From assembly GCA_029941905.1 (NCBI GenBank), contig JAPYTQ010000026.1, positions 9,574 to 73,573 on the forward strand: a stretch of 64,000 bases of DNA. Reading direction: 5' to 3'. Made by a program: the position numbers and the translations under genes. The DNA is from JAHRVQ01 sp029941905. GTDB lineage: Bacteria > Pseudomonadota > Gammaproteobacteria > Pseudomonadales > Azotimanducaceae. The first letter of the stretch is position 1; the number at the start of each line of letters is the position of its first letter. Positions 8,397-17,251 of the stretch are shown here, piece after piece. The notes under the pieces were generated by a model that was not told where the DNA came from, did not search any database, and saw nothing but the letters and a program-made list of their open reading frames with translations.

Positions 8397-9536
8397 TCAA
8401 TTTGTGATCGCTCTTGGATAACTGCCCAGCAACTTCACCTCCAGCGAATCACCGTCGATTTCACCCAGGACTTTTCGAATAACTTCATCCTCTTTATGTC
8501 CCTCAAAATCAATAAAGAACACATAGGACCACATGCCAGTTCTCGATGGTCTTGTTTCAATGGAAGTCAGTGAGACGTTGTATCGATGGAAAGGTTCCAA
8601 CAACTTGTACAAGGCGCCGGGTTGATTGTGGGTCGACACCATAATCGAAGTCTTGTCGTTCCCACTTGGACCAATCTCTTCGCGCCCAACGACGATAAAA
8701 CGCGTGGTGTTGTCGGACTGATCTTCAATCTTCTTTGACAAAATCCTCAATCCATAGGTTTCTGCCGCTATTTCTCCTGCGATCGCGGCAGCATCTTTCT
8801 CGTTCAGTACTTTCCTCGCAGCCTCTCCATTGCTGGTTGCCGCGATACGGGGCGTATTGGGAAAGTGACCATCCAGCCATCGTCGACATTGTGCCAGACC
8901 CTGCTCGTGAGCATAGATTCGTTGGATATCATTTTCATTGGCGTCTGGTGAAATCATCAGATGATGATGAATGCGTAACTCAACTTCGCCGCAAATTCGC
9001 AATGGCGAGTTCAAAAAATTATCCAGTGTGTGACTAATTACCCCTTCCGTTGAGTTTTCGACCGGCACCACACCGTAGTTGCAATTTTCTGATGCGACTT
9101 CCCGAAAGATGTCATCACCGGTCACCATAGGTATGCAAAGCGCGGCATGGCCAAACTGTTTCTGGGTCGCGAGTTGAGTAAATGTACCTTCTGGCCCCAG
9201 GTAAGCGACCTTGAGCGGTTCTTCGAGCGCGAGGCAGGCGGACATTATCTGCCGGTAAACTTCGACAACCTTTTCGTTACTCAGGGGTCCGGGATTCTGC
9301 CGTGCAATATTTCGCAATACCTGTGCTTCGCGTTCCGGGCGATAGTAAACGGGGTCTGTATCACCGGCGCTCTGTTGCTTAACTTCTGCCACTTGCAGGG
9401 CGCACTTCGCCCGCTCGTTGATGAGTTTAAGTATCCGGTCGTCCAGGTGGTCTATTCGCTGTCGTAACCCTTTGAGCTGACCATCTACACTGATCTTATC
9501 CTGAGAATGATTTTCAGAGCTTTCTTTGTCAGGCAT
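8397..9536 (-). CDS. pheA: Bifunctional chorismate mutase / prephenate dehydratase (P-protein)
   Basis: 379 residues from the ATG at 9536. Order: AroQ chorismate mutase helix bundle (LRQRIDHLDDRILKLINERA), prephenate dehydratase domain (VAYLGPEGTFTQLA, then VPVENSTEGVISHTLDNF), and a C-terminal ACT regulatory domain with GALYKLLEPF and SLTSIETRPSRTGMW, the phenylalanine-binding GALV/ESRP-type motifs. It makes phenylpyruvate from chorismate and should be feedback-inhibited by phenylalanine. A GTG at 9560 is an alternative start. In many relatives serC lies between gyrA and pheA; here the spacer is only 97 bp. Confidence 0.96.
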   Translation of the reverse strand: MPDKESSENHSQDKISVDGQLKGLRQRIDHLDDRILKLINERAKCALQVAEVKQQSAGDTDPVYYRPEREAQVLRNIARQNPGPLSNEKVVEVYRQIMSACLALEEPLKVAYLGPEGTFTQLATQKQFGHAALCIPMVTGDDIFREVASENCNYGVVPVENSTEGVISHTLDNFLNSPLRICGEVELRIHHHLMISPDANENDIQRIYAHEQGLAQCRRWLDGHFPNTPRIAATSNGEAARKVLNEKDAAAIAGEIAAETYGLRILSKKIEDQSDNTTRFIVVGREEIGPSGNDKTSIMVSTHNQPGALYKLLEPFHRYNVSLTSIETRPSRTGMWSYVFFIDFEGHKEDEVIRKVLGEIDGDSLEVKLLGSYPRAITN

Positions 9537-9633
9537 TTTGTTTCCAGATCTTTTTTGCACAGATCTCGTTTTTAAGAGACATTGCGTTTATAAAACATTG
9601 CAGGTCCGTTTCTTTGGAATCTCTGAGCACTTA

Positions 9634-12270
9634 TTAATCAGGGCTTCCCTGGTTTTCCGATTCGTCGTCTTCATGCCTGACCACGGCACTGGAATCAGAC
9701 TGGGGCCCGGACTCCGTTTCAATCTGACCTTCCAGCACATCGTCCGGTTCTTCAACCCTGGCAAGACCGACCAGGTGCTCGTCTTCACCCACGTTGATCA
9801 ACTTAACACCCTGCGTGTTTCGACCTTGCATGGAAACTTCATCGCCCCGGGTACGGACCAACGTCCCCTGATCGCTGATCAGGATAACTTCATCGCCTTC
9901 AAACATCTGAATTGCACCCACAATCGCGCCGTTTCGATTGCTCAGTTTCATGCCAATCACACCCTGACCGCCACGACCAATAACGCTGTAATCGTCCAAA
10001 CGACTTCGTTTGCCGTAACCTTTCTCGCTGGCAATCAGAATCTCACCATCCGGGTCAGGAATAATCAGTGAAATTACTCTTTCAGCGGGCTTTAGTTTAA
10101 TTCCTCGTACCCCGCGTGCGGTCCTGCCCATGGCACGTACATTCGATTCCTTAAACCGTATAACCTTTCCACCGCTACCAAACAGCATGACGTCCGACCC
10201 CCCATCTGTAATTGCGGCGCCAATGAGGGTATTGCCTTCTTCAAGTTCAATCGCAATCAGGCCTGTGGACCGTTGCCGGGAAAAATCCATCAATGGCGTT
10301 TTCTTTACAGTGCCATTGGTTGTTGCCATAAAAACAAACTGCGCCTCAACATACTCATGGACCGGTAACATGGCCGTAATTCGTTCGTTTTCGTCCAGCG
10401 GCAGGATGTTAATCATCGGACGACCACGAGCGGCTCGACTGGCAACCGGGATCTGGAATACCCGTAGCCAGTACACTTTACCCTGGTTGGTAAAGCAGAG
10501 AATGGTGTCATGGGTATTGGCCACCATCAGGCGCTCAATAAAATCTTCTTCCTTTACCGCACTTGCGGATCTACCCCTGCCACCCCGACGCTGTGCCTGG
10601 TAGTCAACAATAGGTTGGGTCTTGGCATAACCGGCGTTAGACAATGTCACCACCATATCCTGTTCGCTGATCAGGTCCTCCGTGGTGAGATCTTCCTGGG
10701 TGCCGACAATTTCGGTTAGCCGCTCATCACCATATTCGTCCCTGACGGCCGTTAATTCTTCGGTAATAATTTCCATCAATCGTTCAGGCTTCTCCAGAAT
10801 TTCCAACAACTCGGAGATGGTCTCGATGATTTCTTCATATTCTTTGATTAACCGGTCCTGCTCCAATCCGGTCAATCGGTTAAGACGCATTTCCAGGATC
10901 GCCTGGGCTTGCTCAGGTGAAAGGTGATATTGCCCATCGTCTTTAAACCCATATTGCGCCTCGAGGTCATCGGGCCGGGCTGCATCAGGGCCTGCTTTTT
11001 CAAGCATCTTCGCTACATTTTCTGAGCGCCAGGGAGTTTCAATCAGTCTAACCCGGGCTTCCTGCGCATTGGCGGAACTTTTGATGAGTTCGATAATCGC
11101 ATCAATATTCGACAAGGCAACTGCGAGACCTTCTAACACATGGCCCCTGACCCTGGCACGGCGCAACAAAAATACCGTTCTTCGCGTCACCACCTCACGT
11201 CGATGCAACACAAAGGCTTCGAGGATCTGCTTCAGCGTCAGTATTTTGGGTTCACCATCGACCAATGCCACCATGTTGATACCAAAAACACTCTGCAACT
11301 GAGTTTGCGCATAGAGGTTGTTCAGTACCACCTCGCCCATCTCACCACGCCGCAATTCGATCACGATACGGGTGTCGGTGGACGATTCATCTCTCAGGTC
11401 CGTAATGCCTTCAATTTTTTTATCCTTGACCAGTTCAGCAATGCGCTCCATGAGTCGGGCACGATTAAGCTGATAAGGAATTTCCTTAATGATGATCGTG
11501 TCTCGATTGGTCTTTTCGTCTGTCTCGATCTCGCACCGCGCCCGAATCTGAATGCGTCCACGACCGGTCCGATACGCCAGTACGATACCGGCACGTCCGT
11601 TAATAATTGCCCCGGTTGGAAAGTCCGGGCCAGTAACAATCTCCATCAATCCATCGACATCCAATTCCGGATTTTCAATCAATGCAAGGCAGGCATTGAC
11701 GACTTCGGTCAAATTGTGCGGTGGAATATTTGTTGCCATGCCGACAGCGATGCCACTTGACCCGTTAACCAGTAATGTAGGTACTCGTGAAGGCAAAACC
11801 TCCGGCATTTGCAGGGTGCCGTCATAGTTGTCAACGAAATCAACGGTTTCTTTATCGAGATCCTCCAGCAACTCCTGGGCAATTTTTTCCATGCGGATTT
11901 CTGTATACCGCATGGCAGCGGCTCCATCGCCATCCATTGACCCAAAATTACCCTGGCCATCTACCAGTGGGTAGCGCATGGAGAAAGACTGGGCCATTCT
12001 GACAATCGTATCGTAAGCGGCAGTATCGCCATGGGGGTGATACTTACCAATGACATCGCCAACGACCCTGGCCGACTTCACATAGGCACGATTGTAGGCA
12101 TTGTTGAGTTCACTCATCGCAAACAACACACGACGATGCACGGGTTTAAGCCCGTCCCGTACATCCGGCAAGGCACGACCGACGATGACACTCATCGCGT
12201 AGTCCAAATAGGACTGCTTAAGTTCGTCCTCGATATTAACGGTGGTTATATCAGATTCAAAATCAGACAT
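9634..12270 (-). CDS. gyrA: DNA gyrase subunit A
   Basis: 878 residues. The N-terminal breakage-reunion domain has SYLDYAMSVIVGRALPDVRD and the catalytic tyrosine region around AAMRYTEIRM. The C-terminal beta-pinwheel has the GyrA box QRRGGRGRS. In the quinolone-resistance region the sequence is HPHGDTAAYDTIV, i.e. Thr at the position of E. coli Ser83 and Asp87 retained; Thr83 is also the wild-type residue in P. aeruginosa, so this is not evidence of resistance. The acidic C-terminal tail is typical. It is divergent from mtaD, so 12271-12432 should hold both promoters. Confidence 0.98.
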   Translation of the reverse strand: MSDFESDITTVNIEDELKQSYLDYAMSVIVGRALPDVRDGLKPVHRRVLFAMSELNNAYNRAYVKSARVVGDVIGKYHPHGDTAAYDTIVRMAQSFSMRYPLVDGQGNFGSMDGDGAAAMRYTEIRMEKIAQELLEDLDKETVDFVDNYDGTLQMPEVLPSRVPTLLVNGSSGIAVGMATNIPPHNLTEVVNACLALIENPELDVDGLMEIVTGPDFPTGAIINGRAGIVLAYRTGRGRIQIRARCEIETDEKTNRDTIIIKEIPYQLNRARLMERIAELVKDKKIEGITDLRDESSTDTRIVIELRRGEMGEVVLNNLYAQTQLQSVFGINMVALVDGEPKILTLKQILEAFVLHRREVVTRRTVFLLRRARVRGHVLEGLAVALSNIDAIIELIKSSANAQEARVRLIETPWRSENVAKMLEKAGPDAARPDDLEAQYGFKDDGQYHLSPEQAQAILEMRLNRLTGLEQDRLIKEYEEIIETISELLEILEKPERLMEIITEELTAVRDEYGDERLTEIVGTQEDLTTEDLISEQDMVVTLSNAGYAKTQPIVDYQAQRRGGRGRSASAVKEEDFIERLMVANTHDTILCFTNQGKVYWLRVFQIPVASRAARGRPMINILPLDENERITAMLPVHEYVEAQFVFMATTNGTVKKTPLMDFSRQRSTGLIAIELEEGNTLIGAAITDGGSDVMLFGSGGKVIRFKESNVRAMGRTARGVRGIKLKPAERVISLIIPDPDGEILIASEKGYGKRSRLDDYSVIGRGGQGVIGMKLSNRNGAIVGAIQMFEGDEVILISDQGTLVRTRGDEVSMQGRNTQGVKLINVGEDEHLVGLARVEEPDDVLEGQIETESGPQSDSSAVVRHEDDESENQGSPD

Positions 12271-12432
12271 TGATTAGCGGTACTTACAACTAGAGGCTTG
12301 AGAAAAGACCCATCAAAGAATCTACATTCACTTATATTTAGACATGCCTTTATCACCTAAAAAACACGCCGCACAATCAGGCAATTGTAACATGAGACAT
12401 GATGTAAACGCGAAATTGGATATAATGCAGGG

Positions 12433-13752
12433 ATGACAGATATCAGCCCCGGTTTTTTAATAAATCCCTCCTGGATAGTACCTGTAATTCCAACAGGGAT
12501 TGTGCTTACAGATCACTGCATTGTGGTCCAGGGAGAGAGGATTATCGCCCTGTTGCCGGGAAAAGAAGCCAGGCAACAATACCCAGCCTGGCCTTGCCAT
12601 GATCTTCCAGGACATATTCTCACCCCAGGGTTGATTAACACGCACGGGCATGCAGCGATGACGCTGCTACGTGGCTACGCTGATGATCTCGATTTGATGG
12701 ACTGGCTGAACAATTATATCTGGCCGGTAGAGGGAGAGTTTGTCGATTACGATTTTGTCTACGATGGCAGCAGTCTCGCCGTGGCTGAAATGATCAGCAC
12801 GGGCACCACCTGTGCCGCTGACACCTACTTTTTTCCGACTGCGGTGGCCAGTGCGTTTACCGACAACAAGTTCCGCGGTCAGGTTTGTATGCCGGTCATC
12901 CAGTTCTCCAACGCATGGGCGAACGGTGAGCAGGAGCATATTCACAAGGGCCTCGCCTTCCACGATGACCACAAGAATAATCATCTGATCAATACCGCAT
13001 TCGCACCCCATGCACCCTACACAGTCACGGACAAGGGCTTTGAGCAAATTGGCGTCTACGCTGATGAATTACAGATACCCATTCATTTGCATCTGCATGA
13101 AACCGAAGATGAAGTAAACACGGCGGTTGGTGAAACTGGCAGGCGACCCATTCAAAGAATGTCGGAACTTGGTCTGCTGTCCCCCGCATTGCAGGCGGTT
13201 CATATGACCCAAATGACCAATGAGGAAATTGACCTCATCTTTAAAACCGGCGTTCATGTAATCCATTGTCCAGACTCAAACCTCAAACTAGCCAGCGGAT
13301 TCTGCCCGGTCACTAAACTGATGGCAAAAGGGGTAAACCTTGGGGTTGGTACAGATGGTGCGGCAAGTAACAACAACCTCGATATGTTGACCGAGATTCG
13401 CAGCGGCGCGCTGCTTGCCAAAGGTGTATCGGGTTCAGCGTTAAGCGTAACGGCAGAACAGGCATTGGCGATGGGTACCATCAACGGTGCAAGATTGCTG
13501 GGGCTCGATCAGGATATCGGTAGCATCGAAGTTGGAAAACTCGCCGACCTGATCGCGGTCGATCTGTCAGCTCATAATTTTCAACCTGTTCACAACCCGA
13601 TGTCACAGCTCATTTACTCAGCAACCGGGCATCAGGTTTCGCAAGTCTGGATCAATGGTGAACACCTTTTAAAAGACAACATACTCACGCAAATAGATCT
13701 GACCGGGCTGATGTCCAACGTCAGGCAATGGCAGGAAAAATTACACTCGTGA
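12433..13752 (+). CDS. mtaD: TRZ/ATZ-family amidohydrolase, probable 5-methylthioadenosine deaminase
   Basis: 439 residues of the amidohydrolase superfamily. The first metal site is in GLINTHGHAAMTLLRGYADD; later metal ligands lie in HLHLHETEDEV and HCPDSNLKLASGF, and the catalytic Asp in LGVGTDGAASNNNLDM. The C-terminal beta-sandwich ends in the IGSIEVGKLADLIAVDL type of sequence. The Pseudomonas gene in the same position (next to ubiG, divergent from gyrA) is a methylthioadenosine deaminase, so I name it by family and synteny. It could also act on S-adenosylhomocysteine. It overlaps ubiG by 4 bp (GTGA). Confidence 0.88.
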   Translation: MTDISPGFLINPSWIVPVIPTGIVLTDHCIVVQGERIIALLPGKEARQQYPAWPCHDLPGHILTPGLINTHGHAAMTLLRGYADDLDLMDWLNNYIWPVEGEFVDYDFVYDGSSLAVAEMISTGTTCAADTYFFPTAVASAFTDNKFRGQVCMPVIQFSNAWANGEQEHIHKGLAFHDDHKNNHLINTAFAPHAPYTVTDKGFEQIGVYADELQIPIHLHLHETEDEVNTAVGETGRRPIQRMSELGLLSPALQAVHMTQMTNEEIDLIFKTGVHVIHCPDSNLKLASGFCPVTKLMAKGVNLGVGTDGAASNNNLDMLTEIRSGALLAKGVSGSALSVTAEQALAMGTINGARLLGLDQDIGSIEVGKLADLIAVDLSAHNFQPVHNPMSQLIYSATGHQVSQVWINGEHLLKDNILTQIDLTGLMSNVRQWQEKLHS

Positions 13753-14522
13753 ACGAAGCTGACAACCAGGGCAATGTTAATCAGAGCAATGTCGATCAGA
13801 ACAGGGTCGATCAAAGCACTGTCGCTCAAAGTAATGTCGATCAAAGCGAGGTCGCCAAATTTGATGACCTTGCCAGAAAATGGTGGGACCTGAACAGTGA
13901 ATTCAAGCCCCTCCACGATATCAATCCGCTGCGTATGGACTACATCACATCGAAGGTTCTACTGCAGGGCAAGCGCGTTCTCGATGTGGGTTGCGGCGGC
14001 GGTATCCTGTCAGAATCCCTGGCCATTGCAGGTGCCGATGTCACGGGCATTGATATGGCAGAAAAGCCCTTGCAGGTCGCAAAGCTGCACAGACACGAAT
14101 CCAATCTGTCCATCAACTATCAGCTAACCACGATAGAGGCGCATGCAAGCAGCCACGCCGCACAATACGATATCATCACCTGCCTTGAGATGATGGAACA
14201 TGTCCCGGACCCGGCTTCCGTTATCGCTGCCTGCCAGACCTTGCTAAAACCGGATGGACATCTCTTTCTCTCTACCATCAACCGCAGCCCCAAAGCCTAC
14301 TTGCTGGCTGTTATCGGCGCCGAGTATGTTTTAAAGATGCTGCCTCGAGGAACTCATGACTACGAAAAGTTCATCAAGCCTTCAGAGCTCGCACACTGGT
14401 TGCGACGGGAAGGTTTCATTCTGCGGGATCTATCGGGCATGAGTTATAACCCGCTGACAAAAAAGTATTCACTCTCAAAAGATACTGATGTGAATTACCT
14501 GGTTTATGCAAGGTTAGTGTAG
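13749..14522 (+). CDS. ubiG: Ubiquinone biosynthesis O-methyltransferase
   Basis: 257 residues from the GTG at 13749, which overlaps the mtaD stop (GTGA) and has AGGA about 12 nt upstream; an in-frame ATG at 13728 is the alternative. The body is a class I SAM methyltransferase: FDDLARKWWDLNSEFKPLHD, the SAM motif VLDVGCGGGILSESLA, and LEMMEHVPDP. It catalyses both O-methylations of ubiquinone synthesis. Residues 6-35 are an unusual pentapeptide repeat (units such as NQSNV, DQNRV, DQSTV) ahead of the conserved VAKFDD start. The last codons overlap the left arm of the inverted-repeat element that follows. Confidence 0.95.
   Translation: MNEADNQGNVNQSNVDQNRVDQSTVAQSNVDQSEVAKFDDLARKWWDLNSEFKPLHDINPLRMDYITSKVLLQGKRVLDVGCGGGILSESLAIAGADVTGIDMAEKPLQVAKLHRHESNLSINYQLTTIEAHASSHAAQYDIITCLEMMEHVPDPASVIAACQTLLKPDGHLFLSTINRSPKAYLLAVIGAEYVLKMLPRGTHDYEKFIKPSELAHWLRREGFILRDLSGMSYNPLTKKYSLSKDTDVNYLVYARLV
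13764..13853 (+). repeat. 15-bp (pentapeptide) tandem repeat in the ubiG N-terminus
   Basis: Six imperfect in-frame units, each encoding a five-residue pattern [N/D/A]-Q-[S/N/G]-x-V, lie between the start codon and the first conserved UbiG residue. DNA units resemble 'aatgtcgatcagagc'. E. coli UbiG has only a short N-terminal extension with a single such segment. Confidence 0.85.
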
Positions 14523-14780
14523 TGTCCTGTATAGATGGCACTTTAAGTGGCCCTCAAATTTGTCACAGCAAGGCGTGTTTCGCAGGCAATGTAGGTACCT
14601 TGTCAAGAAATACAACGCGGCTGTGGCGAATTTGAGGGCCACCCTTCGGGCAAGCCGCTAAATGGCCAGCTGCGTTGTTGCACTTGCTCGACTTATGCCC
14701 AATAGGTCTTCGCAAGTGCGCCTACCATCTGACCATTTAGCGACTTGCTTAAAGTGCCATCTATACAGGACACTACACTA
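14515..14780. mobile_element. 266-bp palindromic element with 33-bp perfect terminal inverted repeats (MITE-like)
   Basis: The sequences at 14515-14547 and 14748-14780 are exact 33-nt inverted copies (left arm begins TAGTGTAGTGTCCTGTATAG). Two further inverted pairs lie inside: 14547-14568 with 14621-14642 (20 of 22 complementary) and 14650-14669 with 14729-14748 (18 of 20), the second enclosing another 8-bp stem. The whole element can therefore fold as a three-way junction. Each end is a TA dinucleotide, as expected for TA-targeting IS630/mariner-type elements, though TA is also part of the repeat. It encodes no protein I can support, overlaps the ubiG stop codon and ends 9 bp before the yciK start. 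Confidence 0.85.
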
Positions 14781-14789
14781 GGACAACCA

Positions 14790-15548
14790 ATGAGCTACCA
14801 TCCCCAGCCCCGGTTTCTTGACAATAAGACCATCCTCGTCACGGGTGCAGGAGATGGCATTGGCAAAACTGCAGCCATCGAATACGCCAGATTCGGCGCC
14901 ACCGTTGTATTGTTAGGCCGGACAGTGAGCAAACTGGAACAGGTCTATGACGAAATCAAGGCATTGAATCTCGCCGAACCTGGCATTGCACCAATGGACC
15001 TGGCCACAGCGAGCATGGATGATATGCAGGAACTGGCGAATGTAATTCTTGATAATTACGGCAAACTCGATGGGCTTGTGCACAACGCCGCCATTCTGGG
15101 TGACCGTGTGCCGTTCGAACACTATGACATGAATACCTGGTTGAGAGTTATGCAGATTAATTTTAATGCTGCATGTCTTTTGACCCGAATCCTGTTACCA
15201 GCAATCCAGCAAGCACCTGAGGCGACAGTTATTTTCACCAGCACCGGTGTCGGGAAAATTCCCCGGGCGTATTGGGGAGCTTATTCAGTATCTAAATATG
15301 CGCTTGAGGGTTTCGCCATGTTGTTAGCTGACGAACTTGAGAACACATCAAAAATAAGCGTAAACATCCTGAACCCCGGTGCCACCCGAACTGATATGCG
15401 ACGGGCCGCCTACCCTAACGAGAACCCCGCAGAATTGAAATCTGCAGAAGAGTTAATGCCGCTGTACCTGTATCTGATGAGCCAGGACAGCCAGGAAAAT
15501 GGTGAAACATTCACCATGGACTGGTTTCGTACGGGAACCTCAAATTGA
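14790..15548 (+). CDS. yciK: YciK-family short-chain dehydrogenase/reductase
   Basis: 252 residues from the ATG at 14790 (AGGA about 7 nt upstream). Classical SDR: the glycine motif TGAGDGIGKTAAIEYARFG near residue 21, the structural motif VHNAAILGD, the catalytic Ser in STGVGKIPRAYWGAYSVSKY with the YxxxK pair, and NPGATRTDMRRAAYP. NAD(P)-dependent; the physiological substrate is not established. In Pseudomonas the order is ubiG-mupP-yciK; here the palindromic element occupies the place of mupP. Confidence 0.9.
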   Translation: MSYHPQPRFLDNKTILVTGAGDGIGKTAAIEYARFGATVVLLGRTVSKLEQVYDEIKALNLAEPGIAPMDLATASMDDMQELANVILDNYGKLDGLVHNAAILGDRVPFEHYDMNTWLRVMQINFNAACLLTRILLPAIQQAPEATVIFTSTGVGKIPRAYWGAYSVSKYALEGFAMLLADELENTSKISVNILNPGATRTDMRRAAYPNENPAELKSAEELMPLYLYLMSQDSQENGETFTMDWFRTGTSN

Positions 15549-15549
15549 T

Positions 15550-16359
15550 TTAACGGGATCGCCTTCTTGATTGATGTCCTCGAGATGCAGGGTCTCTTGA
15601 AGCAAGACGGCTTAAACCTGCCATTTCGTACAGCGCCCGGATGTCTTTTGCTTTTAGGTCTGTAAACCGGCCCGCTTTAACCGACGATGGAACAAAGAAG
15701 CTGCCATAACGAACCCTTTTCAGTCGACTCACCGTCAAACCCTGGGATTCCCACAGGCGTCTCACTTCCCGATTGCGACCTTCCATAATCACCACATAAA
15801 ACCACTGGTTGGCGCTACCGGACTCGTCTTCGTCCTGATTTTCTCCTCGCCCCCTTTGTATGTCCGTGAACCGAGCGACGCCATCTTCCAGGAACACACC
15901 TTGCAGCATATTCTGGCGTTGTTCCTTGCTGACGTCCCCAAGGACTCGAACGGCATACTCACGCTCAATATTCGTCGATGGATGCATCAGTTTGTTGGCC
16001 AGTTCGCCATCGGTTGTGAACAACAATAAACCACTGGTTGAAAAATCCAGACGACCGATAGAAATCCAGCGCTGCTTCTTCAGTTTAGGCAGGCGATCAA
16101 ATACGGACTTCCTGCCTTCGGGGTCATTGCGAGAACAAATTTCATTACTGGGTTTGTTGTAGAGCAGGTATCGATGTGAAACTCTCGTCTGTTTGATGGG
16201 TTTCCCATCAAGGAAGATTCTGTCTTCTAATTCGACCCGATCACCAAGTTTGGCAGTTTTACCATTGACGTTCACGCGCCCGGCTTCAATCCATTTTTCC
16301 AGACCACGTCGACTACCCAACCCAAGATTGGCCAGAACTTTCTGCAGTTTCTCAGACAT
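15550..16359 (-). CDS. rluB: 23S rRNA pseudouridine synthase B
   Basis: 269 residues: an N-terminal S4 RNA-binding domain (KVLANLGLGSRRGLEKWIEA) followed by the RsuA-family catalytic domain with GRLDFSTSGLLLFTTDGELA, whose Asp is the nucleophile, and GRNREVRRLWESQGL. It makes pseudouridine at position 2605 (E. coli numbering) of 23S rRNA. A short Arg-rich tail ends the protein. The start overlaps the scpB stop by 8 bp, the usual scpA-scpB-rluB unit. Confidence 0.93.
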   Translation of the reverse strand: MSEKLQKVLANLGLGSRRGLEKWIEAGRVNVNGKTAKLGDRVELEDRIFLDGKPIKQTRVSHRYLLYNKPSNEICSRNDPEGRKSVFDRLPKLKKQRWISIGRLDFSTSGLLLFTTDGELANKLMHPSTNIEREYAVRVLGDVSKEQRQNMLQGVFLEDGVARFTDIQRGRGENQDEDESGSANQWFYVVIMEGRNREVRRLWESQGLTVSRLKRVRYGSFFVPSSVKAGRFTDLKAKDIRALYEMAGLSRLASRDPASRGHQSRRRSR

Positions 16360-17239
16360 CAGGGCTTATCGGGTCATCAGGGGTGGTCAGCTTCTCATCC
16401 GCGCCACCCGTTTCGTCCACTGCAGCCTGATGCGTCGGGGTGGCAGCTGCAATATCCGGTACCTTAATGCTGTTCGACTCCTCCGTAGAACTTTCATCAT
16501 CCTGTTCGAGAGCCTCATCGTCGATCTCGCCAGATTCCTCCACCTTGAACAGATTCTTGATATTTTGCTGAATCGTGTTCACCCGGTCTGTGACTTCCTG
16601 CAGCGTTGCATCGTCCGCTTCGGTTTGGTCATGTTCATCGTCACTGACAAGATCGAGGGTCCGGGGCTGGATAAGATCCTCCGCGCCCAGATCAAGTTCT
16701 TCATTCATCTTGTCGAGATCTTTGATTTCAGACAAGGTGGGTAGTTCGTCCAGGCTCGACAGGTCGAAATAGTCCAGAAAAGTTCTCGTCGTGGCATAGA
16801 TCGCCGGGCGACCCGGTACATCACGGTGACCAACGATTCGGATCCACTCGCGCTCCAGCAAACTACGCATAATATTGGTGCTGACAGAAACACCGCGGAT
16901 TTCCTCAATATCGCCCCGGGTGATAGGTTGCTTATAGGCGATCAATGCCAGGGTTTCCAGAAATGCACGGGTGTACCTTGGTGGCTTTTCCTGCCATAGC
17001 CGGTCAACCCAACTGCCGAATTCACTGCGAACCTGAAATCGATATCCGCTGGCGACCTTTTTGAGTTCGAATCCCCTGCCATCACAATCATCACTAATCT
17101 GGGCAAGCACCTCCTTCACATCGGCGCGGCTCGGTTGTTCACCATCGAATAACTGAATCAGTATATCAATACTCAAGGGCTTATCTGCTGCAAGGATCGC
17201 GCCTTCAAGAATTTGTTTTAATGCTGGTATTTCACTCAT
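16352..17239 (-). CDS. scpB: Segregation and condensation protein B
   Basis: 295 residues from the ATG at 17239. The N-terminal 180 residues are two winged-helix domains: LKQILEGAILAADKPLSIDI, the second with TLALIAYKQPITRGDIEEIR and GHRDVPGRPAIYATT. ScpB is the kleisin-associated subunit of the SMC condensin complex. The remaining C-terminal part (about residues 185-295) is long and very acidic (runs such as EQDDESSTEES), more than the shorter tails of many ScpB proteins. It lies 12 bp downstream of scpA. Confidence 0.94.
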   Translation of the reverse strand: MSEIPALKQILEGAILAADKPLSIDILIQLFDGEQPSRADVKEVLAQISDDCDGRGFELKKVASGYRFQVRSEFGSWVDRLWQEKPPRYTRAFLETLALIAYKQPITRGDIEEIRGVSVSTNIMRSLLEREWIRIVGHRDVPGRPAIYATTRTFLDYFDLSSLDELPTLSEIKDLDKMNEELDLGAEDLIQPRTLDLVSDDEHDQTEADDATLQEVTDRVNTIQQNIKNLFKVEESGEIDDEALEQDDESSTEESNSIKVPDIAAATPTHQAAVDETGGADEKLTTPDDPISPDV

Positions 17240-17251
17240 GGATAACAATCT

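Noticed and set aside
11140..11760. Long plus-strand open frame (206 codons) inside gyrA
   Set aside because: Antisense to a highly conserved part of gyrA, no domain or ribosome-binding site; a shadow of codon usage. The same holds for the antisense frames at 9526-10071 and 3531-4055.
11990..12060. GyrA Thr at position 83 as a quinolone-resistance mutation
   Set aside because: Thr83 is wild type in Pseudomonas-type gyrases and Asp87 is retained.
17040..17060. tRNA T-arm-like 'gttcgaatcccc'
   Set aside because: It is inside scpB coding sequence and no acceptor or anticodon stems surround it.
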